16,621 nucleotides of DNA from Candidatus Aminicenantota bacterium (GTDB taxonomy: Bacteria > Acidobacteriota > Aminicenantia > Aminicenantales > Aminicenantaceae): contig JAFGNQ010000238.1 of NCBI GenBank assembly GCA_016926925.1, positions 1 to 16,621 on the forward strand. Direction: 5' to 3'. Below are positions 7,823 to 13,536 of this stretch, piece after piece. A program made the translations under genes and the position numbers. Numbering within the stretch: position 1 is the first letter of the stretch; each line of letters opens with the position of its first letter. The notes below the pieces were generated by a model. That model was given only the letters and a program-made list of their open reading frames with translations, was not told where the DNA came from and searched no databases.

Positions 7823-8988
7823 TGCCCTCCTCCCAAAGAGTGACTCCAATTGAATCCCACCGAAAAAAAATGGCCGCTCCAATCGAAATAGGGATCATTC
7901 GAGCGGTTGACGATGTAGGCGTAAGACAAAAAAACGGAAATGCGAGCAAAATTTTTCTTCAGGATCACATCAACTTGCCCCCGCCGATCTTTGCGCATAA
8001 TTCCCAAAGGCTCCTCATCAAGATTCAAGCTTTCGATTCCGGGAAAACGCTTTTCGGAATACGAATAACCTGTTTTCAGCTCGACCATCCAAGGTATCAA
8101 CAATGTGAACTGACTTCCCATCTCATATCCAGCCCAGGAGAAACGGTCGTAAGAAGGATTTTCTACCATGTAGAATTCCTGGACGGTAGCAAACGGGTTT
8201 TTCCCGGACAGAACCCACTGTCTCATTATATTGAAGTTTAATCCGATTTTGCTGCCAAGACCCTGCGCTAGGAGTGAGGAGACGGAGAAAATTTGAATCC
8301 CCTCACCTCCGGTCCGAATCGAATCCGCCGGAGGAAGCATGCCCGGACCTGTCTGCTTCCCCTTTCCTTTGCCTCTGGAAAATTGGGGCATCCCTTCCTC
8401 GAAACTGTATACCTGTTCCTGATTCGGATGAATAAAATATTTGTATCCCCAATTCACTTCGGCCTTGATCGTCGTCTTTGTCTCGAAGTACTTATCCAGC
8501 GATACCAGCAACGCATGACTCCAGTAATCGAAAAGGGAGGCTTTGTAATTCCGGTAGACAAAGGAGTAATTCCCTTTCAGAATGGAAGTCTGGCTGAGGT
8601 AGCTCTTCAATACCGAGAATACACTGAAGGCCGTATAATTGAAATCGCTGTATTCCGACCTGTAGAACGTTCCGCTTCCCAATACGGAAAAATATAAGGC
8701 CGTCGTATCACCGAGAGAGAAGAGATAATCCAGGCCTAAATCCTGATTGTAGTAAGTAATCTGGGAATTTTCATAAATATGAGAATATGTTCCGGACGTA
8801 AAAAGTGAAAACCCGGAAATATCTTTATCCAAAGAAAAAGTCAGTCCCGAAACCTGATCGGCCTCAGCAAGGCTGCTCTGGAAGAGATTATCGGTCGCGT
8901 TATGGACAAAAGACAAAGAAAGAGTGTCCGCGCTCAGGAGGGGACTCAACATGATGATTATAAGGAATACGATTCCTGTCTTTTTCAT
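7819..8988 (-). CDS. Predicted outer-membrane beta-barrel protein of unknown function
   Basis: The 389-residue product has a clear signal peptide (about 1-20, ending near LLSADT). The mature chain is rich in Tyr, Phe, Ser and Thr with repeated 8-12-residue amphipathic strands such as GLDYLFSLGD, TTIKAEVNWGY, GFNWSH and ISVFLSYAYIV, typical of outer-membrane barrels. Around 205-225 there is a Gly/Lys/Pro-rich loop that may face the outside or the periplasm. The last residues (GGGQ) follow a final strand ending in SHS, so it lacks the usual C-terminal aromatic barrel signal. It could therefore end in a short tail after the barrel. The ATG has TGAGGA just upstream. It sits between the calcium-loop protein and the OB-like protein in the sigma-54 operon. 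No substrate can be read from the sequence. Confidence 0.8.
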   Translation of the reverse strand: MKKTGIVFLIIIMLSPLLSADTLSLSFVHNATDNLFQSSLAEADQVSGLTFSLDKDISGFSLFTSGTYSHIYENSQITYYNQDLGLDYLFSLGDTTALYFSVLGSGTFYRSEYSDFNYTAFSVFSVLKSYLSQTSILKGNYSFVYRNYKASLFDYWSHALLVSLDKYFETKTTIKAEVNWGYKYFIHPNQEQVYSFEEGMPQFSRGKGKGKQTGPGMLPPADSIRTGGEGIQIFSVSSLLAQGLGSKIGLNFNIMRQWVLSGKNPFATVQEFYMVENPSYDRFSWAGYEMGSQFTLLIPWMVELKTGYSYSEKRFPGIESLNLDEEPLGIMRKDRRGQVDVILKKNFARISVFLSYAYIVNRSNDPYFDWSGHFFSVGFNWSHSLGGGQ

Positions 8989-9045
8989 GTCCTCACCGCT
9001 TTAATCTTCGGCTTCTTTTTCTTTAGGCTGGGTAGCGAAAGGAAA

Positions 9046-9082
9046 TGTTCGGGGACGTTCTCGTCCAGTCCATCCCCGAACA
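9046..9082 (-). terminator. Hairpin between the calcium-loop gene and the beta-barrel gene
   Basis: A perfect 10-bp inverted repeat, TGTTCGGGGA (9046-9055) and TCCCCGAACA (9073-9082), encloses a 17-nt loop. On the minus strand the 3' arm is followed by a modest pyrimidine-rich stretch (TTTCCTTTC), not a clean U-tract. It may act as a partial terminator, an attenuator, or an mRNA-stabilising hairpin in the 115-bp gap, the largest gap in this operon. Confidence 0.5.
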
Positions 9083-9103
9083 CTTTTGCCTTGGACAATC
9101 CAA

Positions 9104-9547
9104 TTACCTGTTGCCGCCTTTCCGGGCATTTCCTTTGGAACCCGTCAGGCTGCAAACACCGCTCCCATTACCGCCTTTGTTCCGCCTGAACGCCTGCTTG
9201 CTCCACTTGTTGGCACTGCGGAATCCGTTTTTTACGCCGTTCTGTCCGGAGGAATCGTTCTTATTGAACCGGTTTTGATTGCCTGTGCCGTCTTTAGGTT
9301 TTATCCAATCCGGATCCTGTCCGTTGGGAATGCCGTCATTGTCGTGATCCCTGAAACTGTCACAAATACCGTCTCCATTTTCATCCATGAACATCAACCT
9401 GTTTTGCATCCGTGGCATTGTCTTGATCTGGGCTTTGCTGAGAGCCTGATTTTTGCCTTGTGCTTGATTCTGGCCTGCGGCCGCCAGAAATCCGGATCCC
9501 AGAAATATGACGAGGCCGAAAACAGTCAAAACTTTTCTCATACTCAT
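9104..9547 (-). CDS. Small secreted protein with calcium-binding DxDxDG loops
   Basis: The 147-residue product starts with a signal peptide (about 1-24, cleavage probably after LAAA) and continues as a Gln/Asn/Lys-rich segment. Two adjacent EF-hand/thrombospondin-type-3-like loops follow: D55-E-N57-G-D59-G-I-C-D63 and D67-H-D69-N-D71-G-I-P-N75-G-Q-D78-P-D. The last third is low-complexity, basic and rich in Gly, Asn and Lys, with Cys62 and Cys132 as the only cysteines of the mature part. Calcium binding is inferred from the loops. The first ATG is chosen because GGAGGT sits five bases before it; an ATG two codons later is possible. It is the first gene after the sigma-54 promoter, so it is likely the most strongly expressed product of the regulated operon. 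Its function is unknown. Confidence 0.85.
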   Translation of the reverse strand: MSMRKVLTVFGLVIFLGSGFLAAAGQNQAQGKNQALSKAQIKTMPRMQNRLMFMDENGDGICDSFRDHDNDGIPNGQDPDWIKPKDGTGNQNRFNKNDSSGQNGVKNGFRSANKWSKQAFRRNKGGNGSGVCSLTGSKGNARKGGNR

Positions 9548-9582
9548 TTGTACCTCCTATGATACATTCAGACGACTTATAA

Positions 9583-9599
9583 TGCAAGCGGCGTGCCAA
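9583..9599 (-). promoter_or_regulatory. Sigma-54 promoter (-24/-12), exact consensus
   Basis: The minus strand reads TTGGCACGCCGCTTGCA, an exact match to TGGCACG-N4-TTGCA. The invariant GG (9596-9597) and GC (9584-9585) are in the correct register. Transcription should begin near 9572, leaving a 25-nt leader with GGAGGT ahead of the ATG at 9547. It drives the calcium-loop/beta-barrel/OB-like/kinase/regulator operon and requires an NtrC-type activator, which the same operon encodes. Confidence 0.9.
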
Positions 9600-9652
9600 T
9601 ACTCTATCTAGTTGAAAACATTAATTTTAAATGTATTTATAAGATCCAAATC

Positions 9653-9690
9653 CCGACAAAACTGTCGGACCGCCAACAAAATTGTCAGAC
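9653..9690. promoter_or_regulatory. Tandem dyad operators, probable binding sites of the NtrC-family activator
   Basis: Site 1 is the perfect dyad CCGACA-AAAC-TGTCGG (9653-9668). Site 2, ACAAAATTGT with flanks (about 9675-9690), repeats site 1 at 13 of 16 positions exactly 20 bp further on, i.e. about two helical turns, so on the same DNA face. The centres lie about 88 and 108 bp upstream of the predicted sigma-54 start, the usual place for enhancer-binding proteins. The AT-rich DNA between could help looping. The identity of the binder is inferred. Confidence 0.7.
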
Positions 9691-9895
9691 ACCGAATGAA
9701 AAGCGGAATGCATGCTTAGTGGTTATGGTTGGCCGGCTTCTTGATCTGATTTTAGCTCAGCTGCGAAGGATTTTTCTTTCGAAAAACCGGCCCATCTATT
9801 AAAATAGGTGACAAAAACCGATTTGAACTGCCCCGCAGGAATGGTTCCCGTCGCGCAGCACGGATTGCTTTTTTTTATGAATGACCGATAGGAAT

Positions 9896-9920
9896 GGAAG
9901 ATATTTCTGCCATCTCCGTC
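9896..9920 (+). promoter_or_regulatory. Candidate ECF-sigma autoregulatory promoter
   Basis: GGAAG (9896-9900), a 16-bp spacer and CGTC (9917-9920, continuing CTAAT on its 3' side as TCTAAT) resemble the GGAAC-N16-CGTC pattern of many ECF sigma factors, which often drive their own operons. The -35 has one mismatch (G for C). The predicted start near 9927 would give a leader with GGGAGGT. Support is by pattern only. Confidence 0.35.
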
Positions 9921-9946
9921 TAATTAATGTGGGAGGTGGCCACAAC

Positions 9947-10000
9947 ATGAGATGCAATGGACGAAGAAGAGTTCGTTCGAGAAAGCAAGAAAGGCGATGA
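9947..10000 (+). CDS. Possible 17-codon leader frame overlapping the sigma-factor start
   Basis: The strong Shine-Dalgarno GGGAGGT (9931-9937) sits about nine bases before this ATG. The sigma-factor ATG at 9957, in another frame, has only weak GAG nearby. The frame encodes a short, very basic peptide (MRCNGRRRVRSRKQERR) that stops at 9998-10000 inside the sigma gene. It could couple or throttle translation of the sigma factor, or be chance. Confidence 0.25.
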   Translation: MRCNGRRRVRSRKQERR

Positions 10001-10535
10001 AGAGGCATTCAGCGCTCTGGTGGAAGCCTATAAAAATAAGGTGTTTCATTTGACCTACAGTCTGGTCCGGAACAAGGAGATCGCCGACGATCTAGCGCAA
10101 GAGGTGTTCATCAAAGCTTATTTGGCCCTCCCTCAATTCAAGGAGAGATCCCGGTTCGGAACCTGGCTCTATCAGATTGCCTTGAATCATACCAGGGATT
10201 TTTTAAGGAAGAAAGCACCTCTGACACAAGTTCCGTTTGAAGAAAAAATGGCCGGCAGCCAGGACAGGGAAGACGAAATCATGAAAAGAGAAAATGAAAC
10301 GGAGAGGGAAGCGAAAAGACAAATCATCCATCAGGCAATCCGTGCCCTTCCGGATAAATACCAAGTCATCCTTGCCCTGAGGGATATTCAAGGTCTTCCT
10401 TACGATGAAATTTCCCGAGTATTGAGGGTCTCACCCGGGACGGTAGACTCTCGAATTCACAGGGCGAGGAAAAAGCTGAGGGAGAAAGTCAAGACAGTAA
10501 TGGCCGGCAAGGAGAGATGTCATGAACTGCCGTAA
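9957..10535 (+). CDS. ECF-family RNA polymerase sigma factor (sigma-70 group 4)
   Basis: This directs RNA polymerase to a stress or envelope regulon. The 192-residue protein has only the sigma-2 and sigma-4 domains. Region 2 spans about 14-80, with the conserved DDLAQEVFIKAY and RFGTWLYQIALN segments. A charged linker (about 83-118) follows, then region 4 (about 123-178) with ALPDKYQVILALRDIQGLPYDEIS and the helix-turn-helix ending VDSRIHRARKKL. An in-frame TGA at 9948-9950 makes the ATG at 9957 the first possible start, although the best Shine-Dalgarno upstream is spaced for a different frame. The anti-sigma gene overlaps its last 14 bases, so the two are co-translated. A candidate self-recognised promoter lies at 9896-9920. 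Confidence 0.95.
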   Translation: MDEEEFVRESKKGDEEAFSALVEAYKNKVFHLTYSLVRNKEIADDLAQEVFIKAYLALPQFKERSRFGTWLYQIALNHTRDFLRKKAPLTQVPFEEKMAGSQDREDEIMKRENETEREAKRQIIHQAIRALPDKYQVILALRDIQGLPYDEISRVLRVSPGTVDSRIHRARKKLREKVKTVMAGKERCHELP

Positions 10536-11016
10536 AGCGGAAAAACTTCTTCTCAGGTCTCTTGACGGACAATTGAATGCTAAAGAAGAACGCGAGCTGG
10601 AACGCCATATCGAGCACTGTTTTGCCTGCAGGCAAGCACGAGAAGAATACGCCGATGTGCTCGATATTTTGAGGACGACCCGCCTTCCCGAGCTCAAGCC
10701 TTTCTTCTGGCAACGGCTTCGGCCGCGGCTTAAAGAGAAAAAGGCCATCAATCCGTTGTCGGTTTGGAAACAGTGGGGAATCCTGGCTATCCCCCTGTCG
10801 TTATTCTTGGTGGTCTCATTCGCCGCTGTCCTTACTCTCCTCGGCCCCCGGCATCAAGAAAAACTCAGTTCCTCGGAAGCATTCCTTCTTCAGAACACGA
10901 ATCCATTCCAAGAGACCAGCAATCTCTTAGACAGGGAAAAAGTCGAGGACAAAAATATGATGCTCATTTTTGCTTCTTCGGATGAGGAATCTGCAAGCAG
11001 GAGATACCTCCCATGA
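10522..11016 (+). CDS. Zinc-finger (ZAS-type) transmembrane anti-sigma factor
   Basis: This holds the ECF sigma factor inactive at the membrane until a signal releases it. The 164-residue protein begins with the anti-sigma zinc motif: C3 plus H29-x3-C33-x2-C36 (HIEHCFAC). A linker of about 45 residues follows, then one transmembrane helix (about 86-107) and a periplasmic tail of about 57 residues without a recognisable domain. The start overlaps the sigma gene by 14 bases with GGAGAG upstream, and the stop overlaps the next gene as ATGA. The short periplasmic tail suggests that sensing involves a partner, most plausibly the LTxxQ protein encoded next. The zinc-anti-sigma assignment is strong; the partner is inference. 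Confidence 0.92.
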   Translation: MNCRKAEKLLLRSLDGQLNAKEERELERHIEHCFACRQAREEYADVLDILRTTRLPELKPFFWQRLRPRLKEKKAINPLSVWKQWGILAIPLSLFLVVSFAAVLTLLGPRHQEKLSSSEAFLLQNTNPFQETSNLLDREKVEDKNMMLIFASSDEESASRRYLP

Positions 11017-11453
11017 AAAACAGATATAAATTGTGGATTGTTCTGTCGCTTGTCATCGTCTTCGTTGCGGGAGTCGTCTGCGGTGTTCTGATCGAAGACC
11101 TCTTTCTCGAAAACGGGAAAAGAGAAGAACGGCGGGAACGTGAAACCCATCGTTTCCCCACACTGGAAACGATGGCCCAGAAGCTGAAGCTCACGGCTGA
11201 CCAGCAGGAGCAGATAAGGCAGCTTTTCAGTGATAATGAGGTGCGGTTCAAGAATCTGCGTACCGAGATTCATGAGCGTCTTTCCGTCATCCGCCATCAG
11301 AGCATCAACGATATAAAGAGCGTTCTCGATGAGGAACAGAATATTAAATTCGATGCCATGATCGAAGAATACATGGCCCGGAGAGAACAAGAACACGATA
11401 AGAGAGAGAAGCAAAAGCGGGATTCCGGGCAGAAAAGAAGAGAGGACCAATGA
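11013..11453 (+). CDS. Membrane-anchored periplasmic LTxxQ protein (Spy/CpxP/CnrX-like)
   Basis: The 146-residue product has an N-terminal transmembrane helix (about 7-27) and a helical, highly charged periplasmic domain. This contains LTADQ (60-64) and LDEEQ (105-109), the paired LTxxQ-type motifs of the Spy/CpxP/ZraP and heavy-metal sensor CnrX group. The last 25 residues are almost entirely Arg, Lys, Glu and Gln. Four histidines (46, 87, 95, 128) could bind metal, but no clear site is visible. Known relatives either chaperone proteins in the periplasm or sense metals or misfolding for a regulator. Lying directly after a sigma/anti-sigma pair, it most likely modulates the anti-sigma factor, as CnrX does with CnrY. 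It overlaps both neighbours by ATGA. The exact subfamily is uncertain. Confidence 0.8.
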   Translation: MKNRYKLWIVLSLVIVFVAGVVCGVLIEDLFLENGKREERRERETHRFPTLETMAQKLKLTADQQEQIRQLFSDNEVRFKNLRTEIHERLSVIRHQSINDIKSVLDEEQNIKFDAMIEEYMARREQEHDKREKQKRDSGQKRREDQ

Positions 11454-12799
11454 AAAAGAAAGTATGGATCGGAGCAGCCATTCTTGTCGCTGTCGTGCTG
11501 ATAGTCATTGCCGTTACGACATTCAACCGTAATAAAACCAACGGTATCAAATTCAAGAAAGAGGCGGTCAAGAAGGGCGATATCGAAGCCCTTGTCGTTA
11601 CGACAGGCTCGCTGAATCCTGTTACCACCGTAGATGTCGGCAGCCAGGTCTCAGGAAGAATCGACGAGATCTATGTGGATTTCAACTCCGTGGTCAAGTC
11701 AGGGCAGGTGATCGCCAAAATCGATCAATCTTCCTTCCTGGCACGATTGAAACAAAACGAAGCGAATTACAAGAGCACTGTGGCGGCTGTCGAAAAAGCC
11801 AAAGTCACTCTTATGAACGACGAAAAACAATACAACAGAGCCCTGGATCTGTTCAAGAAGGAATTGATCTCCTTCGAGGAAAAGGATGCCGCGGAAACGA
11901 AGTATTACAGCTCTCAGGCAGACCTCCAGTCCGCCCAAGCCAGGCTTGAGCAGGCCAAATCTCAGTTGGACTCCAGCCAGGTCGAGCTTGATTTCACCAT
12001 TATCAAATCACCGATCGACGGCGTGGTGATCAACAGGAGTATCAATGTCGGCCAAACCGTTGCCGCCAGCTTTCAAGCCCCGGTCCTCTTTCAGATTGCC
12101 AACGACCTGAGCAAAATGCAGGTGGAGTGCAGCGTCGACGAAGCCGATATCGGGAAAGTCGAGGAAGGTCAAAAAGTTCGATTCACCGTCGATGCGTTTC
12201 CCGATGAAAATTTTTCGGGGATTGTGAGCCAGGTACGGTACTCACCCGAAGTCATCCAGAACGTCGTTACCTATACCACCATCGTCGCAGTGGCTAATCC
12301 GGAACTGAAGCTCAGGCCCGGCATGACGGCCACCGTGTCCGTTGTCGTGGGCGAGGCCAGAGACAAGCTCCTGATACCCAATTCCGCCCTCCGTTTCAAT
12401 CCGGATTTGAGTCCCGAAGAAATGATGGAAATCTTTACGGAGATGAGGGAAGAATGGCAGTCCAAGAGGATTCCTCAGGCGCAGGCTGAACCTTCAGGAG
12501 AGCAGCCAAGCACGAAGGAGAGCCGGCCGTCAAAACTCCCCACCATGATAGGCGGCGGACAGGGATTGCCCATGGGCCAGATGAAAGGTGTCGGCCGTGT
12601 CTGGATCGAAGACGACAAAGGAAAACTCAAGATGATCTTGATAAGAACCGGAGTCACGGATAACACGTACACCGAAGTGCTGAAAGGACCGCTGGTAGAA
12701 GGACAGGAGGTCATCACGGGCACTGACGGAAGCTCAGGAGACCAAGACGCCAACAGAGAAGCGATGCGAAGAGGCATGTTCCTCATGCGGCCGCGCTGA
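11450..12799 (+). CDS. MacA-like periplasmic adaptor subunit of a tripartite efflux pump
   Basis: This membrane-fusion protein links the inner-membrane ABC pump to the TolC-like channel. The 449-residue protein has a transmembrane anchor (about 6-24), the first half of a lipoyl domain (about 48-93, with VSGRIDEIYV), an alpha-helical hairpin (about 94-182) rich in Gln, Ala and Glu, the second lipoyl half (SPIDGVVINRSINVGQTV, 187-204), and a beta-barrel domain to about 320. A Pro/Gln/Met-rich insert of about 60 residues (about 325-385) precedes the membrane-proximal domain. There is no lipobox, so it is anchored by its helix. The ATG overlaps the previous stop (ATGA) with GAGG five bases upstream. 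A hairpin plus T-run follows its stop. Confidence 0.93.
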   Translation: MKKKVWIGAAILVAVVLIVIAVTTFNRNKTNGIKFKKEAVKKGDIEALVVTTGSLNPVTTVDVGSQVSGRIDEIYVDFNSVVKSGQVIAKIDQSSFLARLKQNEANYKSTVAAVEKAKVTLMNDEKQYNRALDLFKKELISFEEKDAAETKYYSSQADLQSAQARLEQAKSQLDSSQVELDFTIIKSPIDGVVINRSINVGQTVAASFQAPVLFQIANDLSKMQVECSVDEADIGKVEEGQKVRFTVDAFPDENFSGIVSQVRYSPEVIQNVVTYTTIVAVANPELKLRPGMTATVSVVVGEARDKLLIPNSALRFNPDLSPEEMMEIFTEMREEWQSKRIPQAQAEPSGEQPSTKESRPSKLPTMIGGGQGLPMGQMKGVGRVWIEDDKGKLKMILIRTGVTDNTYTEVLKGPLVEGQEVITGTDGSSGDQDANREAMRRGMFLMRPR

Positions 12800-12812
12800 G
12801 CCCGGCCTTTTT
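12789..12812 (+). terminator. Weak terminator- or attenuator-like hairpin after the adaptor gene
   Basis: GGCCG (12789-12793) can pair with CGGCC (12803-12807) around a nine-base loop, and TTTTT (12808-12812) follows directly. The stem starts within the last codons of the adaptor. It is short, so full termination is doubtful, but partial attenuation between adaptor and pump genes is possible. Confidence 0.35.
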
Positions 12813-12842
12813 GAGATCCAAGCCCAATCAAGGAATACCGAA

Positions 12843-13535
12843 ATGGAGAACAACAATCTGATAGATCTCATAGATGTCACCCGGGTGTACCGGGTGGGGG
12901 GCTCGGAAGTCAGAGCGCTCCAGAACATCACCTACCAAATCAAAGAGGGAGACCTCGTGGCTATCATGGGACCGTCCGGCTCCGGAAAATCCACATTGAT
13001 GAACATCATAGGCTGCCTTGACAGGCCATCCGAAGGCCAGTATGTTCTCGGGGGAGAGGAAGTCTCCAAACTGGATAAAAACCGGCTGGCCAAGATCCGC
13101 AATAAAAAAATCGGTTTCGTCTTCCAGAATTTCAACCTCCTTGCTCGCACAACGGCCCTTGAGAACACGGAATTACCCCTCCTCTATTCGGATGTACCGA
13201 GCAAAGAGGTCAAAGAGATGGCTTTGAACGCCCTGGCAACGGTCGGCCTCAAAGGCCGGGAGCTCCACAAGACCAACCAAATTTCAGGCGGTGAGATGCA
13301 GCGGGTGGCCATCGCCAGAGCACTCGTGAACAATCCCTCTCTCATCCTGGCAGATGAGCCGACCGGTAATCTGGACACGAAAACAGGTTTTGAAATAATG
13401 GACGTCTTTCTAAAACTGAATAAGGAAAAAGGGATCACGGTCGTTCTCGTCACCCATGATCCTGAGGTGGCCGATGTAGCCCGGCACCGCATCTATCTGA
13501 GGGATGGTCGGATCGAAAAAAAGGAAGGCATTTAA
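12843..13535 (+). CDS. ABC transporter ATPase, MacB/LolD type
   Basis: This powers the efflux permease encoded next. The 230-residue protein has all ABC elements: Walker A GPSGSGKST (43-51), Q-loop Q95 in FVFQNFNLL, signature ISGGEMQR (147-154; the canonical LSGGQ here has Ile, then Glu-Met), Walker B LILADEP (167-173), D-loop GNLD, and H-loop H205 in VTHD. The length and the QNFNLL segment are typical of the MacB/LolD mechanotransmission group. In E. coli MacB, ATPase and permease are one chain; here they are separate genes, a common arrangement elsewhere. The start has AAGGA about nine bases upstream. It lies 43 bp after the adaptor gene and one base before the permease start. Confidence 0.97.
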   Translation: MENNNLIDLIDVTRVYRVGGSEVRALQNITYQIKEGDLVAIMGPSGSGKSTLMNIIGCLDRPSEGQYVLGGEEVSKLDKNRLAKIRNKKIGFVFQNFNLLARTTALENTELPLLYSDVPSKEVKEMALNALATVGLKGRELHKTNQISGGEMQRVAIARALVNNPSLILADEPTGNLDTKTGFEIMDVFLKLNKEKGITVVLVTHDPEVADVARHRIYLRDGRIEKKEGI

Positions 13536-13536
13536 G

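Larger units (their letters stand above)
9548..9956. other. Divergent intergenic control region (about 400 bp, no convincing gene)
   Basis: This stretch separates the leftward sigma-54 operon from the rightward ECF-sigma/efflux operon. From left to right it holds a sigma-54 promoter facing left (9583-9599), an AT-rich segment (about 9611-9645), tandem dyad sites (9653-9690), and widely spaced complementary arms GGCCGG (9731-9736) and CCGGCC (9787-9792). A 12-bp palindrome CTATTAAAATAG (9796-9807), a candidate ECF promoter facing right (9896-9920) and a strong Shine-Dalgarno (9931-9937) follow. Short open frames here overlap these sites and have no coding support. Confidence 0.75.

Noticed and set aside
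9729..9745. Rightward sigma-54 promoter TTGGCCGG-N4-TTGAT
   Set aside because: The -12 element has GA instead of the essential GC and the -24 element is imperfect; kept only as a possibility in the shared-control finding.
9593..9802. 69-codon open frame on the plus strand from a GTG
   Set aside because: It runs through the sigma-54 promoter and the tandem dyads, has no Shine-Dalgarno and an unremarkable sequence.
9842..9857. Rightward GG-N10-GC pattern resembling -24/-12
   Set aside because: Only the core dinucleotides match; the rest of the consensus is missing, which is expected by chance.
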